Counted from the first letter of the stretch, positions 53,495-61,969 are shown. The stretch: DNA of 64,000 nucleotides from Larkinella insperata (GCF_026248825.1 NZ_CP110973.1:5353501-5417500), one strand, 5' to 3'. Notes: generated by a model from the letters alone, not told the origin. Made by a program: numbers and translations.

Positions 53495-53640
53495 GGTAAC
53501 CAGCGTTTTGAGACCAACTTGATCATGTATGGTAAAACCAACTAATAGCCTTTTTGATTTAAAAATATGATTTCAAATTCATAACCCTGGTTTGCAATTC
53601 GGCTAAAGTAATGCGCTACTTCACCTATCTCCGATTTTGA

Positions 53641-53680
53641 ACAAAAAACAACCCCGGCGCTTAAGCGCCGGGGTTGTTGA
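53641..53680 (-). terminator. Intrinsic terminator (near-perfect palindrome)
   Basis: The 32-bp palindrome at 53647-53678 is centred on CGGCGCTTAAGCGCCG. On the minus strand it is followed by TTTTTTG. It lies 68 bp after the small gene at 53746-53952, supporting that gene's reality. Confidence 0.85.
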
Positions 53681-53745
53681 TAAGATTACATTAGGTCCAA
53701 GATTACAATTTTGATAGTCGGGGTGCGCAGTTGATGCATCCTTTC

Positions 53746-53952
53746 TTATACAACCGTCACCTGAATTGTGTCCGGATTGTAGGCAGTTGGTGCGTGAGTC
53801 TCCAGCCATTCTTCAAACTGGATGCGCGCTCCTTCCTCTCTATACGCATAGAAGTAGCGACTGGCCAGCGGTGCTCCGTTTTCGGTAAAAACCGTACATC
53901 GGAATTTGATTCGATTAGGAGTACGGCGAAGCCTGCGTTCGATTGGTGCCAT
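53746..53952 (-). CDS. Small protein, unknown
   Basis: 68 residues, basic at the N-terminus (MAPIERRLRRTPNRIKFRCT) then acidic, with RYFYAYREEGARIQFEEWLE and ending TIQVTVV. Soluble. The codon use looks like real coding sequence and a strong terminator sits 68 bp downstream on the same strand. No family recognised. Confidence 0.55.
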   Translation of the reverse strand: MAPIERRLRRTPNRIKFRCTVFTENGAPLASRYFYAYREEGARIQFEEWLETHAPTAYNPDTIQVTVV

Positions 53953-54387
53953 TAAGAATGTTAGTTTACGGTAGGTGGATACTATTCAAGAACTGCAGCT
54001 TAGGCGGATTGATCCTTATTTGATGTAGAAATGAAGGTATCTGAAGCCCAAAGCCAGATCGGGTTATGACTTAATCTACTCTATCGATTCAGCTACTTCT
54101 GATCAATGAGCTCGATTATGTACTCCAAATTTGAATCTGGAAGCGGCAAAATCGTGTCAAACAAGGAAAATTCAGCCCAGAAAGTGGTAGTAATAAAGTT
54201 CATACAACAGACAGTGACAGAGTTGGTTAATTCCAAGCAAAAACCAAACCAACTTGCCGGCCTACATAGGTTATTTTGCTCAATCAAAAGTGCATGATGA
54301 TCGCAGATTACCTATCCGAATTTTGTCTGATAAATACTTACTTTTCAACTTTACCTTTCTTCCGTAACATTATATGAGCAATCCACC
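53953..54387. other. Low-information region with an ambiguous small ORF pair
   Basis: About 430 AT-rich bases. Two overlapping ORFs in opposite directions exist here: plus 54106-54297 (63 residues, starting MSSIMYSKFESGSGKIV) and minus 54093-54287 (64 residues). The plus frame reads slightly more naturally, but neither has a clear start signal or terminator. Nothing else was recognised. Confidence 0.25.
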
Positions 54388-56907
54388 TCACGGAAGCGTA
54401 ATTGTATACTGGCTACCAGACGGTGCCGGTGTTCCGGGAACGGGCACTGGTATTTTCTCAAAGACAGTATTGGCAGCCGAATTGATCTTTTTGATCCCGG
54501 CAATTAAAGTGTAGTACGTACCCGTGCCGAGAGAAACGGGTTTCTCTGCATTGTAAACCGTGCAATCCTGGATAATCGTACCTAAAATGAGAGGGACACC
54601 GTTCTCTTTAAAGTAAGAATCAGGATTTTTTCCGGTCGATGTTTTCCGGAAATAGGTCATATAGGCATTAAATGAAGGATAATAGTCATCATCAACAACT
54701 ACCAGTTGATTTGGAATTTGCTGGCGCAGCGTATTACCCTTCATTCGCAACCCGATGCAACCTGTTCCCCAGGTCAGCGGAATCTTGTTCTGAACAAGCT
54801 GTAGCCCCATTGAACACCCTTTATAGGGATCGGAAACCGAGGAGCCTTTGTTTCCAATTATATCGACATCATAAACAGGTATAAACTGCAACGTTTTTCC
54901 ACTGTTGCGGATGTTCTGCGTGGGTTGTAGATCAATTGCTCCGGAATTAATCAGGGTATTATTCACCAAACTTATCCGACACAGGGCAGCCTTGTAAAGC
55001 GTAATGCCCCGTTGCTGGTTTTCGAATTTGTTGTTGTAATAAACGACGTTTTGTAGACCAAAACAGAATGTGGTATACACACTGGTCTGATCGGGTGTAA
55101 CATCCCACGCCTTTTCCAGGGTCAAGGTTGTACCCGTTACCGAAGTGATTTTGCGTACCTGCCCCATACCTTTTCCTCGAATAATAGAGACGTAGGGCGA
55201 ATCATTGATGGCTTCGAAACGCTGATCAGTATCCGTCAGGGTTGTAGCGGTTGCGTTGGTTACATCACCTTTATACAGAAAGGGTGGCTTCGGACCTCCT
55301 CCCTCACAAATGATACTTTCCCCGTCATTATTTCGGACCTTGGTCCGGTGACCGTTGGGATCCCGACCGGCAATGCGCGCTATGGATCCATTGTCTACCA
55401 AAAACGAGTTTCCAGCGACCAGCGAATTCGACATAAACTCGTTGGTAACAATGTGCATCGTCGTGGGGGTACCTTGATCAATGGGAATGCCGTTATTGCG
55501 GATAAATTTATTATTCTCAATGAAATACCGGTCAGCGTTCACAAACTGAACTGCCTGCGCCAGCGAAAACTCAGAATCCCGAACAGTTGCATACAAACAG
55601 CCGCTGACGCGCAAAGGCCCACCTAATCCAACTTTAGTCTGAGTAGCTTTTAAATTTTGAATAATTACTTTTTTACTCCCCCGAACAAAGACCCTGTCAC
55701 CCACGCCGATGTTCCAGCGAACGTTCTTAATAAAAAGTACATCATTGTTTAATATTCCTGCCGCCGATTTAATAGCCGTCTCGTCTGCAGCATCCCTGTT
55801 AATCAGCCCGATGTTGGCGAGCCCGATGGTACTGCTTGACGCCTGACTGAAAAGAAATCGGCTCGAAAAACCGTTGTATTCGAGCGTGGTGGCATCCTGC
55901 CCGGCTCCCTCTAAAATCACGTTGGATTTCATGGTCAGGCCGGTTCCTGACGTCCCCGTGCATTGATAGGTTCCTTTGGGAAGCTTGACCACCCCACCCC
56001 CGTCGGCATTGGCCTGATCGATAGCCGCCTGAATCACATCCCGGTAATTGGTCTTAGCATCTCCCGCCCTTATCCGGGTCTTCAGCCGGTTATCAGTGGT
56101 CAGGTCATAGACATTGTTGACAATTGCTGCCGTAAAATTGGCGTGAAAGCCCACTTCCAACTGATAATAATCGGTAGCCGGAGCAATGGCCGTCAGCACA
56201 TCATTTACCTGAGATTCCCCCAGTCCATTGTTGACAAAAACCCTGTATTTTTTTCCCGCAACCAGCCCCTTGGGCGCCTTAATGTTGAGCTTAAAGCCGT
56301 AGCTTCCATTCGGCTCGTACGTTGCGTAACTGACGGAACCGTTGCCTTGCTGAACAAACCGGATGATTGGCGTTAAATCCGAACCGGGCATCATCAAATC
56401 GCGCCCCTTAATGACCATACTGGCCCCGCTGTACACTTGAGGTGAGTTAAAGCATTCGGGAACTGGTTTATTTACATACTTTGCCTCTGAACGGAGAGTA
56501 GCGCTTTTTACAAACAATTCATACTGTCCAAGCCGGAGGTCAGGCGGGATACGGGTCTGGAATATCCCGTCTCCCTGTTGAATCGGACGCAATAGAATGT
56601 AATTCTTTTGGTCAATCACCCGTAGACCTACTTCGGCATCGGCGGGAAAGTGACCCTGCAGAGCGATGTAATCTCCCGGCACGGCCGACTCGGTATGGTG
56701 GAAAATATACAGTGCATTTGAGATAGTCAGATCGGCATAGGCGGTGGTAGATGGTCCTATGATAGTCGCTACGTCCTCCTGCTGGTTTTTCTTCGGAATA
56801 AGCTGTAATTGATTGATTACAGTTGAGGTCAGCAATCGGCTTTTCGCTTCAATTCCTACCAGACTGCCCAATAAAATCAGGAATGTAATCCAGCTGTTTT
56901 TCATCAT
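54388..56907 (-). CDS. Large secreted right-handed beta-helix protein (pectate-lyase superfamily-like)
   Basis: 839 residues from the ATG at 56907; ATGs at 56904 and 56922 are alternatives. Signal peptide WITFLILLGSLVGIEA. N-terminal 250 residues are Ig/IPT-like strands. Residues about 290-380 carry the Pectate_lyase_3 entry pattern (DVIQAAIDQANADGGGVVKL, then PKGTYQCTG, LEGAGQDATTLEYNG). Parallel beta-helix rungs follow (VIIQNLKATQTKVGLGG, RDSEFSLAQAVQFVNADRYF, VAGNSFLVDNG). Probably a polysaccharide-binding or -degrading surface protein; catalytic residues not identified. No CTD sorting signal was recognised at the C-terminus. Confidence 0.75.
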   Translation of the reverse strand: MMKNSWITFLILLGSLVGIEAKSRLLTSTVINQLQLIPKKNQQEDVATIIGPSTTAYADLTISNALYIFHHTESAVPGDYIALQGHFPADAEVGLRVIDQKNYILLRPIQQGDGIFQTRIPPDLRLGQYELFVKSATLRSEAKYVNKPVPECFNSPQVYSGASMVIKGRDLMMPGSDLTPIIRFVQQGNGSVSYATYEPNGSYGFKLNIKAPKGLVAGKKYRVFVNNGLGESQVNDVLTAIAPATDYYQLEVGFHANFTAAIVNNVYDLTTDNRLKTRIRAGDAKTNYRDVIQAAIDQANADGGGVVKLPKGTYQCTGTSGTGLTMKSNVILEGAGQDATTLEYNGFSSRFLFSQASSSTIGLANIGLINRDAADETAIKSAAGILNNDVLFIKNVRWNIGVGDRVFVRGSKKVIIQNLKATQTKVGLGGPLRVSGCLYATVRDSEFSLAQAVQFVNADRYFIENNKFIRNNGIPIDQGTPTTMHIVTNEFMSNSLVAGNSFLVDNGSIARIAGRDPNGHRTKVRNNDGESIICEGGGPKPPFLYKGDVTNATATTLTDTDQRFEAINDSPYVSIIRGKGMGQVRKITSVTGTTLTLEKAWDVTPDQTSVYTTFCFGLQNVVYYNNKFENQQRGITLYKAALCRISLVNNTLINSGAIDLQPTQNIRNSGKTLQFIPVYDVDIIGNKGSSVSDPYKGCSMGLQLVQNKIPLTWGTGCIGLRMKGNTLRQQIPNQLVVVDDDYYPSFNAYMTYFRKTSTGKNPDSYFKENGVPLILGTIIQDCTVYNAEKPVSLGTGTYYTLIAGIKKINSAANTVFEKIPVPVPGTPAPSGSQYTITLP

Positions 56908-57560
56908 TTTATCTTTTGCCACCCGGCGCGTTTGTCTTTCTTGGGTAGCTTTTATGGTTTGTTACGGCCTTTTCACTTACTACAACCCACTCAGGATATT
57001 GTGGTTTAATTTGCTTTAATTACCGGACAGCAAAAACTCTTTTACCGAACAACCTCCTTTATTTGTAAACAATGCATACCAGAGCATATTTTATAATTGA
57101 ATAAGCGCAGCTATTCCCCTCCACTCCTACTTGCTGCTTTTATTTTCACACTGTAAACAGCAATCTTTTCAATGTTTTTTCCACTCTATTAACCTAATTA
57201 CCAATGCACGAGCACAACAGCTTCTCCTGTTTCAAGGAAAAGCCTGGATTCAACACCTTATTGCTTAGAATGCATTGGATATTAGATCGATGGAAACAGA
57301 CTGTGTACTAACGCTCTTTTGATATCTACTACGATCTAAGTGGATGGCATTGAAAGGTTAACTTTAAGTTACTCTCTGCTTATTAATCAATTTTTAACGT
57401 ATAAAGCCACACGTATTTCAACACTATGTAACCAATGTACCCATATTCCGTTGATTAATAGACACATAACCGAAAAAGAACAATAAGTATAAATACTTTT
57501 CCTTGGTATGGTATTTGTACCGTAAATACTATCCCATCACTCATTAATAACCTAACTCAC
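56908..57560. other. AT-rich intergenic region
   Basis: About 650 bases upstream of the beta-helix gene, visibly AT-rich. A 68-codon frame (56813-57019) overlaps the gene start and is regarded as chance. No promoter motif, hairpin or ORF was firmly identified; GGTA-TTTG-TACC near 57510-57521 is a tiny palindrome. Confidence 0.4.
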
Positions 57561-57764
57561 GTGTTGCTAGAAATAACCAGCGAAGAACAATATTGCAGTG
57601 CCAAGCAGCGGTTCAGCGAACTCGAAAAATGGATCGACAAAATGGAAAACTTTTCAAAGTGGGGTACCCTTCAGCTTGAAGCAATTTCCGAATACAGTGA
57701 TCTCAATACCGCCTTAGCCCTTTACGAAGGAAACCAGTTCAAGAAGAGCTTGTCTTTGTTTTAG
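57561..57764 (+). CDS. Small protein similar to the N-terminus of HigA-type antitoxins
   Basis: 67 residues starting at a GTG (57561). Helical and acidic: ITSEEQYCSAKQRFSELEKW, IDKMENFSKWGTLQLEAISE, YSDLNTALALYEGNQF. This resembles the leader helices (ITTEEEY..AL..IEEL....LE.LA..YE) that precede the HTH in HigA-like antitoxins, but no HTH follows and no HigB-type toxin is adjacent. It may be a truncated antitoxin or an independent small protein. Start and function uncertain. Confidence 0.4.
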   Translation: MLLEITSEEQYCSAKQRFSELEKWIDKMENFSKWGTLQLEAISEYSDLNTALALYEGNQFKKSLSLF

Positions 57765-57793
57765 AACACAGTTAATAAGACAAAATATCTTTA

Positions 57794-57889
57794 CTAGCCT
57801 AAACTAAACGATTGCCAATCTATCTCGACACGAATCTGGCCTTGGTCTGAAAAGAGCTTTTCCACATGGGATTGCTCGGCAGAAGACAT
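57794..57889 (-). CDS. Possible 31-residue small protein
   Basis: ATG at 57889, TAG at 57796-57794. The peptide MSSAEQSHVEKLFSD continues QGQIRVEIDWQSFSLG; residue composition looks coding rather than random. An in-frame stop lies four codons upstream, so it is not the end of a longer gene in this frame. No promoter motif identified. Speculative. Confidence 0.3.
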   Translation of the reverse strand: MSSAEQSHVEKLFSDQGQIRVEIDWQSFSLG

Positions 57890-58036
57890 CGTACAGTAAC
57901 CCTACAATCTATAAGGCAGCCTACCCCATTATTTGCCGGCTCAGTAGGATAAGAAAGCCAGCTCTTTCCTACCTCTCAAGATGCTAAGCACAATGTTTGC
58001 CATTCGATAGGGATCCAGCAATCTTTAAAAAACGAA

Positions 58037-58057
58037 ACCCGGCCTAATAGGTCGGGT
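58037..58057 (-). terminator. Terminator-like hairpin
   Basis: ACCCGGCC (58037-58044) pairs with GGTCGGGT (58050-58057) with one G-U; TTAAAAAAC to the left gives a minus-strand U-run. The transcript it would end is not identified. Confidence 0.5.
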
Positions 58058-58516
58058 CGTAAGATCTTTTCTCTGTCCTTTCATCTATCAACAGATAGAC
58101 TTGTTAGTATTCGTGCAAATAAGGTGCCAATGTTACTGTTATTTATTATAAGTGACTATAAGTTTTTAGTATCTCTTCTTCCCTTTCAAAACATTTATTA
58201 ATCATTTCTTGTGGACAAACAGGTGAGTATGCGAAATTATTTAGCTATTTTTCTTTTCGAACCATTTACTCACAAAATAGGCTCTTGACGAAAAGCATCA
58301 TTGGTTATCATACCCTTTAGACAGGTCAAAAAATTAATAAGAAGGAATAACTAGATGAATACTTTCCATCTATTTTATCAACAATTTATGGGCGAATCAA
58401 CAAGCAGTAGGATTTGACCGCAGAAACGCTGATTTTTCGGTCAGTTTAACATGCCGAATGCGCTGCTCCTCTTCAACAGGCAAACACTTTCCTGACTTTA
58501 CTTTTTAAAAAAAACA

Positions 58517-58544
58517 AACCCAGCTGCAGGGCAGTCGGGCTGTT
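58517..58544 (-). terminator. Terminator-like hairpin
   Basis: On the minus strand AACAGCCCGACTGC and GCAGCTGGGTTTG fold around a CCT loop with one mismatch, followed by a long U-run from A8 at 58507-58514. Upstream minus-strand transcript not identified. Confidence 0.5.
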
Positions 58545-58644
58545 AGCATTATCATCTATCTTTTGTAAACTTTAGTATGTACGTTGTCTGATAATAAATG
58601 GATTTATTCTTTCAATTTTCGCCTATGCTACAACCGTTTTTAGG

Positions 58645-58743
58645 ATGAAATGGGCACGATTATTGACTTATGGAAACAAAGAGAATCGGTATCCAAGTAT
58701 CAATCATTACACCCAACCGTCAATACAACTTAAAGACCCATGA
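58645..58743 (+). CDS. Possible 32-residue ORF coupled to the membrane protein at 58740
   Basis: ATG at 58645, TGA at 58741-58743; the ATGA overlap with the next start is the classical coupling arrangement. The peptide begins MKWARLLTYGNKENRYPSIN and is basic. No other evidence; could be a leader peptide or chance. Confidence 0.3.
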   Translation: MKWARLLTYGNKENRYPSINHYTQPSIQLKDP

Positions 58744-58964
58744 GAAAGTACAGCCTTCTGTTAGCAGCCCTTGCTTTCCTTTTTGCTTTTTTTGGTATCA
58801 TTGCCAGCGGTTTTGTTAGCATACTTTGCGGTTTATTTGCTCTTACTCTTGGGATTTGCGCCGGGGTTACTCTTTCAAACGCCCAGGTAGATGCTGATTA
58901 CAACCCAATTCCGAAAGATACTCCCACCGTTCAACGAGCAAAACTTACCGAGTTACCTGTCTGA
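58740..58964 (+). CDS. Small membrane protein with two helices
   Basis: 74 residues. Two strongly hydrophobic helices fill residues 5-45 (YSLLLAALAFLFAFFGIIAS, GFVSILCGLFALTLGICAGV), followed by a short polar tail (SNAQVDADYNPIPKDTPTV). No signal cleavage site. Typical of small inner-membrane proteins of unknown role. Start overlaps a preceding 32-codon ORF by four bases. Confidence 0.6.
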   Translation: MRKYSLLLAALAFLFAFFGIIASGFVSILCGLFALTLGICAGVTLSNAQVDADYNPIPKDTPTVQRAKLTELPV

Positions 58965-59674
58965 AACCCCGGGGACACTTTCTGTGCCATAAATAAAAAA
59001 AACAAGTATTCGGTAAACCCTTTACCTGATAGCTATATTCTTACCCATTATAAAAAAACCACATACTAGAAAGATCAATAATTTTTAGTTAACACAAAGT
59101 AGCCGGGTTTTTCAATCCGGTTGCTTTCCGTCTAGATGACTAGGTTTATTAAGAACAAATTGCTTCCCCCTATAAGCCGTTATCAATCGATTTCATCTAT
59201 TTCGAATAGACGCTGGATCACGGAATAGAAGTTTCAAATACGCAACGACCTAGTTGCCTCCTCCTTATAGCACGCTGGTCCAGATAACAGTTTTAGATTT
59301 TTGACTTTAATTTATTTGGGGAATTTGTAAGCATGCTTCCCGCTCAACTCAATCAATTGAATATTGACGGCAAAAGCTTAAAAATCAGCCAATCAATTCG
59401 TAAAAACAAAACCCAGCCAACAGCCGGGAATGTTACTACTATCTAACATTACTATTTTAGGCCAAGTTAATCTTCAATGAGAAGGAATGCCTTAAAATAT
59501 ACGTGAGGAGAGACTTTTTGTATGCAAAACTCCGGGAAACGTATGCAAATGACTTCTCTAATAATCATCTTTTGAGAAAAAGTACAATCATTGATAGCCT
59601 TTCGTCAACAGCACTTCCACGGATCAACTAAACATTATAGTATCTATAAAAGCGAGCGCCATTCAACTAGCAGC
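58965..59674. other. AT-rich region with hairpins, no convincing gene
   Basis: About 710 bases. A hairpin at about 59096-59127 (AAAGTAGCCGG / CCGGTTGCTTT with G-U pairs) and a second at 59411-59429 (CCCaGC / GCcGGG, minus-strand U-rich tail) are present. The second could end the small gene at 59675. Tiny ORFs here (33 codons or fewer) are unconvincing. Confidence 0.4.
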
Positions 59675-59929
59675 TCATGAAGATTTTAGAATTAATTTGT
59701 ACGTTTTCTCCAGTTTCGAAAGGTGCTCAATTATTGACGTTCCATCAAAGGCTTCTACGGGCAGCATCGTAACCTCTCCATTTAGGGTAGTAAGTTGAGC
59801 CGATTGCACCGGGAAACCATATGCGACGAATGAATTCAGCACCTCAAGTTGCTGCTCAAACTCATTGGCATAAACGGAAAATGTCCGCAAGTCGCCCAGC
59901 GGGGTTACAAAGGTTATATGAAGTAGCAT
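59675..59929 (-). CDS. Small soluble protein, unknown
   Basis: 84 residues with a clean ATG. Strands and helices alternate: LLHITFVTPLGDLRTFSVYA, EFEQQLEVLNSFVAYGFPVQ, SAQLTTLNGEVTMLPVEAFD, then helix SIIEHLSKLEKTYKLILKS. Reads as a compact alpha/beta domain. No family recognised. A set of CATTAA repeats lies about 95-130 bp upstream of its start, and a minus-strand terminator-like hairpin lies downstream at 59411-59429. Confidence 0.55.
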   Translation of the reverse strand: MLLHITFVTPLGDLRTFSVYANEFEQQLEVLNSFVAYGFPVQSAQLTTLNGEVTMLPVEAFDGTSIIEHLSKLEKTYKLILKSS

Positions 59930-60023
59930 GGTTGAGAGGTGTTGATAGCAGCCGCAATGCTACCTTCCCCGCATTAAGGCTGACTTAACCCCTTATTAAA
60001 GTTTAATCTAACTTGGCTGTTTT

Positions 60024-60060
60024 CATTAACATGCATTAAAGTAACATTAAACTTAATGAA
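60024..60060. promoter_or_regulatory. Helically phased CATTAA direct repeats, candidate operator
   Basis: CATTAA occurs at 60024-60029, 60034-60039 and 60045-60050, spaced 10 and 11 bp, followed by the inverted TTAATG at 60053-60058. Spacing of one helical turn suggests a protein-binding array, e.g. for a LytTR- or OmpR-type regulator, upstream of the gene starting at 59929. Confidence 0.45.
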
Positions 60061-60154
60061 TCTGAAAATCCCTCTGATACTGTAGGTATGGGCATGAATG
60101 AATTGTATCAAAAGTGAGGGTTCGATGATCTGGCCTATTAATCATATAAAATAA

Positions 60155-60177
60155 AATCCGCCAAATTCTGGCGGATT
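60155..60177 (-). terminator. Intrinsic terminator of the 33-residue membrane protein gene
   Basis: AATCCGCCA (60155-60163) pairs with TGGCGGATT (60169-60177). On the minus strand it is followed by UUUUAUUUUAU. Confidence 0.8.
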
Positions 60178-60283
60178 CGTCAAACACAGTTTGTGTAATC
60201 CTAATAAAATCACTCCCGTCATGAAGACGACAATCTTAAAATAATCCTAAACATGAAACAGAGTTATTCGCTTGGGAAGAACT

Positions 60284-60385
60284 TTAAGAGACTATTACGG
60301 CGATACTGAATACACCAAAAAGTGCCATAAAAACTAAAACGACCCATAAGACGTATTGATCGAGCGTAGAATTACGTTGATGCAT
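60284..60385 (-). CDS. 33-residue single-helix membrane protein
   Basis: ATG at 60385, TAA at 60286-60284. After a polar 10-residue head (MHQRNSTLDQ) the peptide is one hydrophobic helix (YVLWVVLVFMALFGVFSIAV) ending IVS. It has its own TAnnTTTG motif 38 bp upstream and an intrinsic terminator about 105 bp downstream, so it is probably a real monocistronic gene missed by length cut-offs. Such microproteins often modulate larger membrane complexes; the partner is unknown. Confidence 0.6.
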   Translation of the reverse strand: MHQRNSTLDQYVLWVVLVFMALFGVFSIAVIVS

Positions 60386-60422
60386 AATTATTTAAGGTTG
60401 ATACGATGAGTAAAGTGCACTG

Positions 60423-60430
60423 CAAATTTA
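60423..60430 (-). promoter_or_regulatory. -7 promoter motif of the 33-residue protein gene
   Basis: On the minus strand TAAATTTG matches TAnnTTTG, 38 bp before the ATG at 60385. A TTTTG lies upstream at 60448-60444, closer than the usual -33 distance. Confidence 0.45.
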
Positions 60431-60595
60431 AGAATAAATAGCACAAAATCCGCTGTCTGTTAGTGCAATACAACATTTCCAATGTCTGTCAATTTGCTAA
60501 ATCTGTAGCAGTCACATCTTTCTTGAAACTTCGAAATTAGCAACTCTCTAATTTTGATACCGTTAATCAGGAAATCATTTGGAACAGGTACGGCT

Positions 60596-60661
60596 ATGCA
60601 ACTTGATACACCAACAGCCTCAACAATAAGTTATTGTATCACCAACAATGACTCGCTATAA
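60596..60661 (+). CDS. Possible 21-residue peptide
   Basis: ATG at 60596, TAA at 60659-60661: a Thr/Ser-rich peptide with one Cys (MQLDTPTASTISYCITNNDS). The frame is open for a further 18 codons upstream without an ATG. A plus-strand terminator-like hairpin lies at 60891. No partner gene. Very speculative. Confidence 0.2.
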   Translation: MQLDTPTASTISYCITNNDSL

Positions 60662-60669
60662 CTAGTCTA

Positions 60670-61014
60670 TCATCCTTCTTCAATATTGATTAAGATTTCG
60701 CAATCGTACGAAGACAGATTCTTTCCTCCATCACCATGTTTACCCATCTTGAATCGCCAGTATTTCAGCCAAAAATTGCTGAGTTCTTTTGCAACTATAT
60801 CAGACCTGTGGGAATCATTAAGTTGTAACAATGAAGTACGCCCTTGGGCAGATCCGGGAACATAATAGACAGAATATACACTATGTGAGTAATGCCCGGT
60901 AGCTTTGCATCCGGGCATTTTTGTTGGCTCCTCCGAGTATACTTTTGCTGACATCACGACAAGCCTAAATTGAATCGTGAAATCAAGTTGACGGAAACGT
61001 ATTCGCCCATTCAA
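60670..61014 (-). CDS. Doubtful 114-residue ORF
   Basis: Open frame with ATGs at 61014 and 60954. The C-terminal half (DSHRSDIVAKELSNFWLKYW, KNLSSYDCEILINIEEG) reads like protein, but the N-terminal half contains a terminator-like hairpin oriented for the plus strand, and no promoter or homologue supports it. It could be a short gene starting late or chance. Confidence 0.3.
   Translation of the reverse strand: MNGRIRFRQLDFTIQFRLVVMSAKVYSEEPTKMPGCKATGHYSHSVYSVYYVPGSAQGRTSLLQLNDSHRSDIVAKELSNFWLKYWRFKMGKHGDGGKNLSSYDCEILINIEEG
60891..60924 (+). terminator. Terminator-like hairpin
   Basis: AATGCCCGG (60891-60899) pairs with CCGGGCATT (60911-60919), followed by TTTTTG. It would end a plus-strand transcript; the only plus-strand ORF before it is the 21-codon one at 60596. 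Confidence 0.65.
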
Positions 61015-61061
61015 TGACTGTACTGTTTTATCCTCTTTCGCCCCCTGCCTAAAGCAGCATA

Positions 61062-61233
61062 CTAGGTTTGTTCGACGGCCTTTGCCCGCTTGCGATCTTT
61101 TCTCTGCAAGGCATCTTCGTGCGCTTCAGAAAGCTGCTGAAGTTTGTCATAATTTGAAAGCCTTTGACTGGTATTGAAAGACTCCATAAGCCATATCACC
61201 GAGAAGCGCCACAATCAGAATGGCTTGTTTCAT
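61062..61233 (-). pseudogene. Small membrane-protein gene with apparent frameshift (two overlapping ORFs)
   Basis: ORF A (61233 to 61147, 28 residues) begins MKQAILIVALLGDMAYGVFQ, a membrane-helix start. ORF B (61187 to 61062, 41 residues; TTG and GTG starts lie further upstream) gives MESFNTSQRLSNYDKLQQLS then EAHEDALQRKDRKRAKAVEQT, a charged cytoplasmic-like tail. Removing one G from the GG at about 61200 fuses them into one continuous helix plus tail. Either a frameshift mutation or assembly error, programmed frameshifting, or simply ORF B used alone. Confidence 0.45.
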
Positions 61234-61969
61234 GCATAATTTCATGAAGTGATAGACAGAGATAGTGTTAGCAAGAATACTCTTCTATCTCTTAATAAAT
61301 TAAGAATAAGCGGCTTTCTGAGCTTTCGTTTGACCAACAAAAAATTCCAGTTTTCAAAGCTCTTATTCTACCCGCTTCTAAACAGCAAAGCCCGGATGCT
61401 TGATCCGGGCAAATGCAAGGCGATAAGTCAGAGAAATGGGTAATAATATTTAAACAGAGGGACAAGAATCGTACCATCGAAATACGACCGTAGTGTTCAA
61501 GATATGCTCTATGACTATTTTAGCTCCTATCTGTTCTTACAGGATCAATTCTCTCAGGTAGTAAGGAATAGTATGGCTGACAAAGCCCTTTTGTGCAGCT
61601 AAGAGAGAGATCAATTTGTCCCTTCGAATACTTTTAGTTCACTTCTTATTTCTGTTGTTCGTTAATAAAAGAAACAGGAATAATTACCTGTGTAAACCTC
61701 CTTCCTTTCCCATCCATCAATTTGTAAAATTTCGCTTCACAGGTAGAAGATATTTTCTTGATTAACAGGACACATACATGAATGCATGTCAAGAAGAAAA
61801 TTTATTAAAATCGATTTACAGGACACCTGGAGGTAAATTCCTGCATAAATCTACCAAATAATCACATTCTGATAAATAAACCTCTACTCATTAATCCTTG
61901 TGATAACCGCTTCCCGTATATTGGTAACAAATACTCAATTTCAACTAGTAAAATATTTAACACTAAGCT
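61234..61969. other. AT-rich region before the LytTR gene
   Basis: About 730 bases. Contains a hairpin GCCCGGAT / ATCCGGGC (61390-61410), a possible 32-codon plus ORF (61504-61602) whose frame is open but start-less for 19 codons upstream, and two ACAGGACAC copies (about 61766 and 61818). Overlapping ORFs on both strands at 61249-61477 run through the hairpin and look like chance. Confidence 0.4.
61390..61410. terminator. Terminator-like hairpin
   Basis: GCCCGGAT (61390-61397) pairs with ATCCGGGC (61403-61410). Flanks are A-rich with only short U-runs, so strength is moderate. It shares the ATCCGGGC core with the hairpin at 60891. Confidence 0.45.

Larger units (their letters stand above)
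57765..58644. other. AT-rich region with terminator-like hairpins and possible tiny ORFs
   Basis: About 880 bases without a long ORF. It holds two minus-strand terminator-like hairpins (58037-58057 and 58517-58544) and candidate tiny ORFs: minus 57794-57889 and plus 58354-58416 (20 codons after GAAGGA). No transposase or known RNA family was recognised. Confidence 0.4.
59930..60283. other. Intergenic region with CATTAA repeats and a terminator
   Basis: About 350 AT-rich bases between two minus-strand genes. It carries the CATTAA repeat array (60024-60060) and the terminator of the upstream small gene (60155-60177). No ORF recognised. Confidence 0.5.

Noticed and set aside
61249..61477. Opposed ORFs of about 60 codons on both strands
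   Set aside because: Both run through the hairpin at 61390-61410 and neither has a start signal or convincing composition.
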